Positions 1 through 11,900 of a stretch of 64,000 bases of DNA are shown here, one piece after another. Position numbers and translations under genes: made by a program. The DNA is from Hydractinia symbiolongicarpus (taxonomy: Eukaryota; Cnidaria; Hydrozoa; Anthoathecata; Hydractiniidae), in contig NC_079879.1 of the NCBI RefSeq assembly GCF_029227915.1, positions 11,098,001 to 11,162,000 of the forward strand. The letters run 5' to 3'. The notes beneath the pieces are model-generated. The model was given only the letters and a program-made list of their open reading frames with translations, searched no databases and had not been told where the DNA came from. Each line of letters begins with the position of its first letter. Position 1 is the stretch's first letter.

Positions 1-50
1 TCTAAAACCAGACATTTCAACAAGATGAGATATATACATTGCTATCCTTT

Positions 51-189
51 TAGCTACAAATATTGAGGGATATAGCCTGTATTATTTCTAAGAGGGACCA
101 TGGCTTAAAACCCTAGAGTATTTTATGCTCCTTTTAAGTTAAGCAGATGCAATTAGGTTCTGCATTCTCTAGACAACTTCCTGCAACAC
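51..189 (-). repeat. SINE, 3' part, split by the transposon insertion
   Basis: In reverse complement this matches the 3' half of the SINE at 27450-27728 and the copy at 3335-3545, including the shared block ending in a TATATCCCTCAATATTTGT-like tail. The 5' half of the same copy resumes at 3170, beyond the Ginger-like element. The matched order and orientation of the two halves show that one SINE was interrupted. Confidence 0.75.
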
Positions 190-420
190 TGTTCCGTACG
201 AAATTGACCCGTTGTACGAGGTTGGTCATTTTTCGCGCTTGTACGAAGATGGGCAATTTTGTACGAAAATGGGCATTACAATTGATGTACAAAAATTAGG
301 CAACGAATAATTTGGTTTAGAAATGAATATCTAAACATTGTTAATTACATTCAGTAAAAATGATAATATCTTAAATATTCTCTGAACGTTAATTTTTGAC
401 AATTATCTGATGATTGTTCC

Positions 421-944
421 AACTTCGTACAACTTAAATAACTGCGTACGAGGTTGGGCCTACTTCACTTCTTCTACTTAACTTGAATTTTTTTTATCCA
501 TACCAACTTCGTACAACTTAAATAACTGTGTACAAGATTGGGCCAACGTCACTTCTTCTACTTAAGTTGAATTTTTTTTAACCATACCAACCTCGTACAA
601 CTTAAATAACTGTGTACGAGGTTGGGCCAATGTCACTTCTTCTACTTAAGTTGAATTTTTTTAATCCATACCAACTTCGTACAACTTAAATAACTGTGTA
701 CGAGATTGGGCCAACGTCACTTCTTCTACTTAAGTTGAATTGTTTTTAACCATACCAACTTCGTACAACTTAAATAACTGTGTACGAGGTTGGGCCAACG
801 TCACTTCTTCTACTTAAGTTGAATTTTTTTTAACCATATCAACTTCGTACAACTTAAATAACTGTGTACGAGGTTGGGCCAACGTCACTTCTTCTACTCA
901 AGTTGAATTTTTTTTAACCATACCAACTTCGTACAACTTGAAAT
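421..944. repeat. 84-bp subterminal tandem array (about 6.2 copies)
   Basis: The motif AACTTCGTACAACTT recurs at 421, 505, 589 (as AACCTC), 673, 757, 841 and 925, an exact 84-bp spacing. Each unit contains CCAACTTCGTAC followed about 20 bp later by its inverse GTACGAGGTTGG, so every unit is an inverted pair of the motif that also makes up the transposon ends. Each unit also has a CTTAAG palindrome and a T-run. It probably represents amplified transposase-binding sites, which is an inference. Confidence 0.9.
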
Positions 945-1014
945 ACCAAGCCACAGATGAAGACTACTATATATTATCATTTATGGTCCTTACACAGCTT
1001 TTTTGTTTACTCTA

Positions 1015-2477
1015 TCAATAATTTTCACCAACAAAAACTGAATGCGGTTTAACGATAATCTCCCTATATCGAATTCGCACGGGTACTTCATCCGAATGTA
1101 ATTGGTGATGACTCCAGTTGGGCCTGAATTTGAAGATATTTGGGGACGAGAATGATATAGATATAACTACATTTACATTGAATCTCTGGAAGCCACTCTG
1201 ACCACGTTGAAGTTTGGGACTCTTTTTCTCTTGCACTAATCATCCCTTGGATGGTGTTATTTCCTTGTTCAACCAAACCTTGAGATTGCGAGTGGCGCGG
1301 TTTCCCATGAACAAATGACACCTCACCCAGCCATATCACGGCTACAGCATCCATTACGTGATTGATAAATTCGGCACCGTTATCAGAGTGCAAAATTTTT
1401 GGTAACCCAAAAGTCGCTAAAAAACTTCTAAAAAAGTTTGAAGCAAATTCATTTGCTGATTTCCCTTTCATTGGAAATAATATCCTGAATTTGCTAAAAT
1501 GGTCCACGACATGGCCAATGTAGTTGTAATCGCCATCTGGTTTGGATAACATAGCAATCAGGTCGATCTAAAGAAAGACATGTATAATGTAACAAAAAAA
1601 CTACTAACTAGCACAAACAAAGTGAAAAAGTATTAAAAATACCTGTACACGCTGTAAGAATCCTGTAGTGATAATCGGCTTCAATGGAGCTTTCTTTATG
1701 TGACTGGATTTCAGACAGCAAGTTGTGCAAAGCGTTATATAAGCACCAACAGCGTCTCTAGTAACGTTATCATAGGTGCGTGCTATCTAAAATTGTTAGC
1801 AATTAAAAATCAGTGACACACGCATATTCCGTGGACTCTTACTTTCAAACGAGGTTTGTTTGAAGAATCTAATACCTTTTCAAACGTGTTATGAACCCCT
1901 TGGTGACCAACTTCTTCGGTGTACTCTATTGATAATGTCAAACATCTGTCGGTTTGTTGCTACGCGACGATATTTTCCTAGAAGAGAATCGCCCTAAAAT
2001 ACCGTAAAATTATTCGAGTTGGCAATTTTATAAACTTTCTTTCTTAAGAACTTAAGCTCATAAGAACATCTAGACCGAAGCTATCCAAAAATTGAGAATA
2101 CCATATGACCATGCCGAGCCTGAAACAAAATTTCTTAAAAGTAGAAATGTTTTTAAAAAAATAATTGTGACTTTAGTTTTTCCAAAATTAGATAATATAT
2201 AAAAATGTTCTTACATCAGGAAATGGAGCGCACAAAACATCGATATACCAAGTGCAGGATAACTCATCACTCGGAATTTTTTTCTTCGCAATTTTTTTTT
2301 TATAGCACGTGGAACGTTGTCTATTCTTCCACATAGAAAATCTACCATTGTTTTATAAGTCTGTTCGGGCATTATTACGGAATTCCGTTTAGTCCTTTCA
2401 ACTTCCAACCATTCCTGAAATTTTTCTTCCATGTATGTATCTCTTTTCAGTCTCCATTGTGCTGAACATAAAAACAC
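1015..2477 (-). pseudogene. Integrase-like transposase gene of the Ginger-like element (damaged)
   Basis: Read on the minus strand. An N-terminal piece (2477 to 2211) has a KKKLRRKKFRVMSYPALGI stretch typical of KRBA2-like proteins. A second piece (about 1800 to 1643) carries a CTTC motif, probably from the HHCC zinc finger, and ends ITTGFLQRVQ at a GT donor. A 75-bp intron separates it from the integrase exon, whose acceptor is at 1568-1569 and whose first residues are IDLIAM. The acidic triad can be assigned: Asp (1564-1562), Asp in SDNGAEF (about 1384) and Glu in GLVEQGN (about 1270), the last two 37 residues apart. Downstream of WLPEIQ the reading frame is broken: the expected C-terminal residues are split over other frames near 1190-1040. 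The copy is therefore probably inactive. Confidence 0.75.
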
Positions 2478-3169
2478 GCGTTAAAAGTTTCAATGTAAAT
2501 TTAAAATGTGCGTTCGAAAAAGCACTCGAAAAGGATTCGAAATTTACCTACCTTTTCCTTTATCGAAATAACTTAAAAGGTTAGAAAAAATAATATTGTT
2601 CTTCTTAATAGTGTTCTTCTCCGTTCTCACTCAATTATTAACAAAACTATGTTCACAAAAACAGTTTCGTACAAGCCACGCAAAGGCACTTGGGACAAGG
2701 GTGATTTACAGGTTTTTCACACGAAAATTCAATATAGCATTAGAATTCAAAGGTCACTACCATAAAAACCATGGAAAGGTAAATAAAAAAATCAATAACA
2801 ATATCATAGCTGATATAACCTTATTTGAATCAAAGAGATCAAATTTATACTTACGAGCACTAGTACCATTTTTCAAAAACATCATTGCTTATTCTCTGTT
2901 AATATAAAACAAAGTATAAATATATATATACATATAAGTATTTTTCCAAAGAGGCATCCAAATCGTAAAACGAATGTGTTTTTTTTGCAAATGACTTAAA
3001 AGAAAAGAAGATATTTCAAAAAAGTTATTATTTTAATATAAAAGTTTCATTTTTTGACGATATTCACCGCTGGACGAAGATGGTCAGTTTTGTACGAGGA
3101 TGGTCACTCTCAGCGCTACGGGAAAAAAGCCCAACTTCGTACAATGAATGACATCGTACGGAACAACAC

Positions 3170-3243
3170 ATCCAACGTCCCCCACAGTTTTCTTGCTCTC
3201 CCGCACAAAGGGTGAGAGTTATAACCACTACACTACCATGCCA
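3170..3243 (-). repeat. SINE, 5' part, split by the transposon insertion
   Basis: Reverse complement reads GTAGTGGTTATAACTCTCAC (an A-box-like start shared with the 27450 copy) and continues to GACGTTGGAT, the point where the other half resumes at 189. The B-box region is diverged. Confidence 0.7.
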
Positions 3244-3334
3244 TAAAGTACCAGAGTACCAGTTCGGGACCAAGAGTACAAACTTGCTGTAAATGCCACA
3301 AAAACGGCAGTGACTTTTCAAATTAAATTAGTGG

Positions 3335-3545
3335 TGCCATAGATTAGTGGTTATACAGCTCGCACTCGTAGGACGTTGGATGTTGCTGGGAGTTGTTTAG
3401 TAGAACGTGGGCCCTACTAATTGGGTCTGCATAGCTCAAAATGAGCATTAAATACTCTAGGACTCTCTATCTAGCCATGGCCCCTCCTGGAAATAATAGA
3501 CAGGGTATATCCCTCGATATTTGTGAGGTTAGCCATGTAAAATAT
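3335..3545 (+). repeat. SINE copy with internal deletion
   Basis: It begins with the A-box-like TTAGTGGTTATACAGCTCGC, jumps directly to the GTTGGATGTTGC block and then follows the family to the TATATCCCTCGATATTTGTG tail. Compared with the 27450 copy, most of the segment holding the B-box-like motif is missing. Confidence 0.7.
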
Positions 3546-3821
3546 GGACATCCATCCATCCAGCAGTTGTCCTCCAGACCACCCGCACTATCCTGAACTC
3601 ACCCAGAGCATTCTCGAAATAAGTACTTAAATGTGAACGCTCATTTTTTTCAAAATGCCAAAGTTGCCCGAAAACAGCCACAATTTTTATGGCCTATGCG
3701 GCTTATTTGTATTTTAAAGTAAAGCAAAACACAGCATTATATATATATATATGCCTGGCAACCAGACAACCTATACAATAAAATGTATATGACAGGTAGT
3801 CCTGAGAATATAAGTGCCATA

Positions 3822-4821
3822 CAGTACAGTCTGAATGTAATCTACCGCGGACGCGAAACTAGCATGAATAGTTACACAGAACAATAACATTGCGATAGCT
3901 TTTGTTTTTTTTTAAGAAAATAATTGCCTCGCTGGTAAACAATGACCCCATGCGATCGATTGTTTAATCACAATAGGTTGCAAAATCAATTTTAGCAATC
4001 TATTTTGTGCAATTTTTCTTTAGAAATTTTTAATTGCAGTAATTAAATATGAAAGTGTAGTTGTTTGCGTTCCATTACAAAATTAGTCATCAGAGTTGAA
4101 TTAGAAATAGTATTTTAATATAAAGTTACTTTGATAAACTTTTTCGTCATGGACATGATTGTATTTTTACAAAATGTCATTTGTCTAGAAAAGATAAATT
4201 TGTCTGTGGTGATAGAAATGCTTTTTAAATGGCATATTAAAAGTTTAAAAACAAAAAGCGGCGATAGAAATTGCATTTTAAGTTGATAAACAAAAAGCAG
4301 CAATAGAAATGTTTTTTAAGACCGCATTTTAAAAGTTAAAAACGAAAAGAGGCGATAAAAAAGTATGCAAGTATTTCAGAATATAACCATTTGTTTTACA
4401 AAAAAAATAACCGTAGTTGTATTCGTTTAATAAAGAAAATGTGCGAGTCATTTAATAGTTCTGAACAATGCTTCTGATATGTTTTTTAAATGAAACGCGT
4501 TGGAATCTTTTTAAGTAATTAAATCAACAATACATTCTCGCGCAATGTATTACAAAACTTTGCGAAAGATTTTTATTATTTAATTACTTCACGCTAATAC
4601 TTAGGGAATAGCTTATCAATACATTTACACAATGCATCTCGCTATTACAAGAAATATAATTGCTCCGATATTTCTTCCGAGCACATTGTTTTTTAACACG
4701 CAAATATAAACTCGCAAAACCCTTAAGGGATTTGATTATAACAAAAGACAAACAACTGCTGTCCTCCACGCAAAGGTGTGATATTAGCGTGTATGTGGTA
4801 GATTACATTCAGAGTGTACTG
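3822..4821. mobile_element. 1,000-bp non-autonomous TA-flanked element (Tc1/mariner/pogo type)
   Basis: The left end CAGTACAGTCTGAATGTAAT and the right end are inverted repeats of about 25 bp with one mismatch, and each end is flanked by TA (3820-3821 and 4822-4823). The CAGT start with TA duplication is typical of the Tc1/mariner/pogo superfamily. No transposase is visible inside; the short reading frames are AT-rich shadows. Confidence 0.7.
4205..4365. repeat. Degenerate tandem repeat inside the 1-kb element
   Basis: About four diverged units of roughly 50 bp share GCGATAGAAAT...TTTTTAA...AAAACRAAAAG. They lie wholly inside the 3822-4821 element and look like internal amplification. Confidence 0.5.
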
Positions 4822-4823
4822 TA

Positions 4824-5965
4824 GATGTCTGTTGAAAGGTTTGGTGAATCAGAATTATCATCGGACTTTTTCAAACATGTGTAAAATTTTTGTGGTACTC
4901 AATTCTCACAATATTTCCAGGGCAGTAGTGGTCTTATTAATTTCCACCAGTTTTGTAGTTTCAAAAAATGCTAGGTGTGTAGGAACCATTGGTCATATAT
5001 GATTTCTTATAGGTTGAGTGGCTCCCAGGCATATGGAAACTGCGCATAACTGACAAAAATAATAATGTGGATACAATTTGTTCAATGGATATACAGTTTA
5101 ACTATATGTTAACAAAACTTAGCAATGTCCTTCCCTATAAATGACTGTTTTCGTAATTTCAGTTTTTTTCCTTGGATATTTCTTTCTCTTGTGTTAATAT
5201 TTAGATCTACATTTTCGCTTTGTGTTTCAAAATGCATGCTGTATCGTCATACAACTAACTAACTAATTCTTTTTGTCCAGTTCTGCACAGCTAAAAGTCC
5301 CAGAAAATGGTCAAAAAGTAGTATCAGTCTGGGTTTTTTTATACAGAATACACACTTCTTAAAAGCATCCAATGTGCCATGATGGTGAAAACAATGCGCA
5401 TTTATTTCGATGTTAGTACACTTCTGCTAGTTTTACAGTAGTAAATGACGTCATGCAACATTTTTTTACTTTGAGGTAGTGTTTAGTACTAAAAAGAGTT
5501 TATTTTTATTGACATTCCTTGCATATGAAATTTTTTTGTTTCTAAGATAATCAAGGTTTTTCTAACCAAACCCTAACTTTTTCGTAACTTAAGCTTTTAG
5601 GAAACTTATCAACATGTTAACCAATAGTTTAGGAAAGTGAAATAGCTATCTTGGTAATAACTTGGATTTACAATACACAGAATAGAATAGAATAGAATTA
5701 TTTATTCAACAGTGTAGCTTTACATTGTTGATTAAAATTAGGTTAAATAGCAGATATTTGAAATAGGGCTAACACTGTCAAGTAGACTAACATTATTAGC
5801 CACAGGCTATAACAAGATGTTGGTCACCTTTAACAAATAAACAAACCAAACAGAAATATAAATTTTATACATTCTATACATAAGTGTATGCAAAAATGAC
5901 ATTTAAATCTCCAAGATCTGTAATAGTAAAAAAAAAAATATTAATGTGATGTTTTTTTCTTTTAG
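4824..5965. other. Gene-poor stretch upstream of CLINT1 exon
   Basis: No convincing coding exon was found here. I looked for a start exon of CLINT1 (Trp-Lys-Val-Arg-like) without success. Around 5676-5860 an (AGAAT)n run followed by TTATTTATTCAACAGTGTAG resembles the 3' end of a minus-strand LINE fragment. The stretch ends in the acceptor at 5964-5965. Confidence 0.4.
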
Positions 5966-8900
5966 AACCAATGTGGTTATGAATTACACAGAAGTTGAAT
6001 CTAAAGTTCGCGAAGCAACAAATGATGATCAATGGGGACCACATGGAACAGTTATGGCTGAAATTGCAAAGTACACCTATACTTATGAACACTTTCCTGA
6101 AGTTATGGGTATGATTTGGAAAAGAATGCTTCATGAAAAAAAGAACTGGAGAAGAGTATATAAGGTATAACAACGATCGAAATAATTGTTCACAGTTCGC
6201 TAAATGCGAATCCTTTTTTGAATACCGCAACCCAATTCCCACAAATTATGATCAAAAATGCAAATTAAAATTTTAATATATTCTTAAAAGAATAAAAACA
6301 ACAACAGCAGCGACTACTGAGCAGTCAAGACATCCTGTGCATGCCACAACTTTAATGCACCATGTTTGTTTTTGCTTATTATTCGGGTTATTCGATTCCA
6401 AAATACATCTGCAACGTAAGTTCAAGCAAATTTCAAGTAAATTTTTTTCTTGATTTCATTCTTGAGGTTTCCAAAAGCTCATTTATGTAGTTAGAGACCC
6501 TTCTTTCCTGCTTGAAGCCTTTTCTAGCCCTTTAAATTTTAGTTTTTTTACTGTTACAACATGCGGCAGAATCTATGAAAAGTAAATTCACATTGGTGAA
6601 TAAATCTTTTTCCACAAGGAACAGCATTGCCCACATTGAAGATAACTAGAATTTTAAACTTATTTATGGTGTTGTCGTAAATAGGGTCTTAATTAATGAC
6701 TAGTAAGATGAAAAAATTTTAATTTCACATTCAGAAGTTTTCCTTAGTTATAAGAAATGCATATATCACAAAAATAAAACATTGCCAAATATCTAAATTA
6801 TTTTTTTTAAAATAAACATTGTGCGATCTATAAAATTGAATTGCATAATTTTTTTTTGGTTATTGCTTTTATTTCAGTGTACAATGCAGTAATTCTTTTT
6901 ACTGTGTAGATTCTTTATTTTTTCTAATGTATACTAAAGACCAGATATATTTAAATTTTGCATAAACTTGGAAAAATATTTTTATCAGTAAATTATTGAC
7001 TGCCAATGAAAGTTTTCATAGTTTTTGTCAAAAACAATTCAAAACAAATTTATTCCTACACCCTTAGTTGTTCTTTCTCTTTTAAAAGGAAGGCTAACCC
7101 AGAAAATTACAAAAATATGGCTTAGTTCCCTAATGTCGTGTTTCCATTGTAAACTAGCTTCTGTTCTGCCTCAAACATTTTCATTTTTTATAAGACACAT
7201 TTTATAATAAACCTGTTTTATAATGAACGTGTTTTATACTGAACAGGTTTTATACCAAACAAGTTTTATACCAAACAAATTTTATACAGATGGTCTTGGC
7301 CAAACAACAAAAATGACGTAAAGAAGTTTAACAACATTAAAAATTGCTTATGTGGACATAGGTTGAAGTAAAACCCCAGTTGTTATGGAAATATTTCTTC
7401 AAACCATTTATTTTAAAATGCTATAAGTCATACCTGGGATATGTGCTTATTTAAATTACCAACATGTGACTAGATAATGTAGTAAACTAGTCTTATGTGA
7501 TTCAAAAAAGATTGAGCCAAGTCAATTAACAAAAACATAATATTTTTTCAAAAATGTATTTTCTTGTATGGATACATATACCTGTGCTTTTATTCTCCCT
7601 AACTTCATTTAATGCTATGTCTTTTTTTAAAACCTTTCAAAACAAGCTCTTTATTACCACAACAAGACGAACTGACTTGTTTATCAAGTTCATAACACCT
7701 GCTGTGCAACAAAGAAATAGTTCAATGTGTTTAATACTATTTTGGGTACATGAGGTCATATTAAAAATGTCAATCAAACACAAAAGCTGCAAAAAAAAGT
7801 CTAGTTACGCAACACATAAAAATGAACTAACTCACTTATGCAATATATTTTAATTAATTAAACAAAATTAAACAAAAAGAAAAGTTAAAATAAGCATCCC
7901 AGAACAATCATCGATAATTGGGAAAAAGTCTAGAATTTGTGTTTATTAAGACTAAACATTGATTTCTCTTTGCCAAAACAACTTCCTGAACATTTTTATG
8001 TCATAAACAGCACTTTCTATATTGATTTTACTTTTAAAGGGGTTGAGATCTTGATCAAAATCCTTAAAAAAAGCTTCAGTTTTTAATTTTTTTCAGTTAG
8101 TAGTATGAAATGAAACTAACAATTTTGACGTTGTTGACTTTTGTTCTATGAAATCTCAAAAAGTAATTTTGTGGTTATCTTCCTCTTTAAGTGACGTATT
8201 ATGTTTTTTTAGTGCCTTCTGTTATTGACTTATCTAATACGAAATGGTTCTGAACGTGTAGTTTCTAGCGCCAGGGATCACATCTATGATATGCGTCAAC
8301 TTGAAAGTTACCAGCATGTAGATGAACTTGGGAAAGATCAAGGACTAAACAGTAAGTGACTTTTTATAGGGTAATCAATTTTTAAGGTCTAGCAAAAGGT
8401 GCATTTTTAATTTACCTAGAGTAAAATAAAAATACACCCTACTGATCGGTTTTAGGGCTGAACATTTGTGTAATTAATATTGTTGCTTTTAGTTCGTCAT
8501 AAAGTAAAAGAGGTACTCGACATTATTCAAGATGATCAGAGATTGCGAGATGAACGAAAACGATCGAAGCAGAACAAAGATAAATATGTAGGAATGTCCT
8601 CTGATGTTATTGAAGATTCATTTTATAGTAAGTATGGTAAGTCTTATTTTTAAGAAATCATATAAAAGATCCTTTGGTTATATTTTTGCTAATTGGTAGA
8701 TAATTATTTAATTTATTTTTTCTTCTTTAATCCATGTAGCATATTTTTCTTTGTTTTGTGTAACAAAGTATGGTGATGTTAAAGCAAAAAACTAATGTTG
8801 AACTTAAAGTTGACAGTTTTGTAATCTTGTTGAATTTTTACATGGTTTAGGTGAATAAGTTGTTAAATGTTTGAGTGTGTGCTAAAAAATGGTGGAACTT

Positions 8901-11900
8901 TTACATAATGTGACCTTGTAAAGAACAAAAGTTGAACTGAAAAACTAAAAGGGTGAACAAATTATGGTGATTTGCATCGTTTTCAAAACTGAGAAGAATC
9001 CAGGTTTAAATTTCGTCACAAATTAAGAACAATGAGGATTTAAATTCTTTGTTTTGTTTGTTGTTGATCATTTGTTTACCATATGCTTTTGATAAATGGT
9101 TAAATAGAATTTGGAATTTAGAGGATGACGTCATCTATCTACGTCTATTCTGAAACGGGTGAATTGACCCAACTTTGGGATATTGGACCTGGTGGTCTCT
9201 AGTTACTCATCCACGCAACTTTCGTATTACCTGTATACTTGCTGTCGGTGAACTAATTTAAAAACTTAGGAGTTTTGTAATTAAAAAATTCATTATAATG
9301 ACACCTATAATTATAATAATAACCCCATCCAAGCAAATTTCGTTATTTCATCTGAAAAATATGTATGACAGGCGACCCACCATGGAATGTTCCACCGGCC
9401 AACAATTACTTAACCCCATCCAAGCAAATTTCGTTATTTCATCTGAAAAATATGTCTGACAGGCGACCCACCATGGAATGTTCCACCGGCCAACAATTAC
9501 TTATAATAGATTTTTTAATCTAATAACCTTTTATCCTTGCTGGAACTTCTAATATTTCATCTTCATGTAATAATCTACTTTTCTGTTCTATACTTTTCTT
9601 CATTTAATCTCTTGTACCACCAATACTTCTGCTATAACGTTCTTTTAACTTTTTTTTCTACAGTTATCTTTTGCACATGATTTACAATCGTAGTTTGCAT
9701 GGAGTGGTTGCACTTTGAGAATAATTATACTAAGTTGTTTGTCAATGTTTTAGTATGTTTGTCCATTCTCTTGACAGGTTTTTGTACAAATAAGAATACG
9801 TGAAGACGACCCATTGAGCCATATATATAAGCAACTGGCATATAATTGTTTTTATTGTACCATAACTGCTGCGCCCCTTAAGAAAAATCATTAGAAAAAG
9901 CTAGGAATGTTTCAATTTGTAAAAGTAACCAGTACTCTTCACATTTACATTCTGGTATCTGTTTTTGGGGGTCTTTTTTGTTATATAAAGTATTGATATC
10001 TTTTTAATGACCATATTTGCTAGATTTAAACTTTTAAAAACTATTGAATCTTTGTTCTATCAAATTTTTTGTTCTAAATTAGGTGATAGATACAATCGCG
10101 ATGCTAGAAGATCTCCAAGTTATAGCGGTGGTTATACTGGCAACAATTTCCAACAAAAATCTAAAATTCAACAAATAAAGGATACAATTGATACTATACG
10201 TCCTGGCAAAAGAGATTATAGTGAATACAACTTACCAGCATCGAGGTATGTTATCTAATATTATCACACGTCTCCTTATGCAAATTGTCTTTGGTTAAGC
10301 CCCCAAAAAATTATTCTAAATATTTAATCACTTTCAGTATTCTTTTATCTCCCTAATATTTACATTTGCATTTTTTATTTTGAATTTTTTTTTAATTGAC
10401 TTAGATTATGTTTACACTTTCCAGAGAGAAATCTTTAAAAAAAACTGACTTTAAATCAGTCATTTATTAGATAGTAAAAACTTAGCGTTTGTTTATCATT
10501 TAACGTCGTCATTTTATTTCTTTACTTTTATTCACACAATGCCATTTCAGTATCAGGGGCGAATTCGTTTTTACTTTTTGCATCGGAATGGAATCTTTTC
10601 ATTTCGCATGCCAGATAACCCCAATTTAGTGTAAACAGACACCCTATTCGTTACGAAGTTAAAATGGTTAAAAAACCAAAATTTATAAGAATGAGTTTAA
10701 AAGTAAAAGCGTGAAACAGAATGTAATGCTATAGCATTTTCATCTTCTAAAAGGTGTTTTCATAGAATGAAAACTCAACAATCATCAGTTACGAATTTTT
10801 TTTTTTTAAATTCCAAGTTTTTTTAATATTTTTGTGATCTGATAGTAAGTTATAAATCGGTTTCGTATAAAGGCGTGATCATTTTTTTAAAATATAAAAA
10901 TAGACATAAAATAAACACCAAAAAAAACATATCAAACATCGGCGGTCACATTGAAATTATGTTCTTCCATGGGTTTAAAATGAAGATGGTCTGTTTTTAA
11001 CAAATGGTATCCCAAGTAACATGCAAGATTTTCTTTTAATATTATGTTTCCAATCTTACACAATCAAAACATCTTAGAAATCTCTGAACTTTTTAATTAC
11101 TGTTATTAAAAAAAGAGGATAGGAACCCTCATTTTGTTTTATGCCCTTCAACTGTTTATTATGTGTTTGGGTAAATTTTGTTTAGGGGAAATGCGTACAA
11201 AGATGAACCTGAGGATGGACAAGAAGTTGTAGAGGATTATCAGGACTCTGATGACGAAGGTTCATATAAATACAAATCTTCTGAACAGACATACTCAGAT
11301 TCGCCTCAAATAACAACCGAAACGAAAAAATCACCAGCTCGTAAAATAGACCTAGGCGCTGCAGCTAATTTTGCAAATTCAAGTCAAAACAATGCAGAGA
11401 TTGTATCTACATCTAACGACAATAGCGATTTTGCTGAATTTCATACTGCATTTTCGAACGCTCCTCCTGCGCAGCCGTCAACTATGGATGAATTGGCAGA
11501 TGTTCTTACTTCGCCTTTACCACAACCTGCTATTGTTCCTATATCTTCAAATCCATCTAGCAGTGCTCAAATAGATTTATTTGGTGACTTTTCCACACCA
11601 GGTGTGTAGCTTTTTATTGTTTAAATATAAAATTCGAGAATTCTGTGGCTTCTTGTTTTGATGCAATTTTCTTTCTTGTTTTAACAGCACCAGCAGCACA
11701 GACTCAACCGACGACCAATCAAAACTTTGCACAGTTTGAATCGTTCGATTCCCTCAATAAGCCTGCTTCAAACTCGAATGATTTGTTGTTTGGTGATCTA
11801 AATTCCTCAAATATGGTAAGTCTTTCATTGACATGATTTCTAAATGCCAGGTACGATTCTTAAAAACGTATTTACCGATTATTTTAAAATTTAACCTTTT

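Larger units (their letters stand above)
190..3165 (-). mobile_element. Ginger-like cut-and-paste DNA transposon
   Basis: The element starts TGTTCCGTACGA and ends with its inverse TCGTACGGAACA. Imperfect terminal inverted repeats continue for roughly 90 bp, built from GTACGA[GA][GA]TTGG[TG]C-type motifs. It is flanked by a 4-bp target duplication ACAC (186-189 and 3166-3169) and interrupts a SINE whose halves lie on both sides. Inside, on the minus strand, are exons resembling the KRBA2-like integrase group. A 4-bp duplication, TGT...ACA ends and a gypsy-type integrase are known traits of Ginger elements; the fifth terminal base (C) departs from the TGTNR consensus as I recall it, so the exact subgroup is uncertain. 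The left third carries an 84-bp tandem array that reuses the terminal motif. Confidence 0.8.

Noticed and set aside
421-944. CRISPR-like array of regularly spaced repeats
   Set aside because: The whole 84-bp unit repeats, including what would be spacers, and the host is eukaryotic with introns; it is a tandem array in a transposon.
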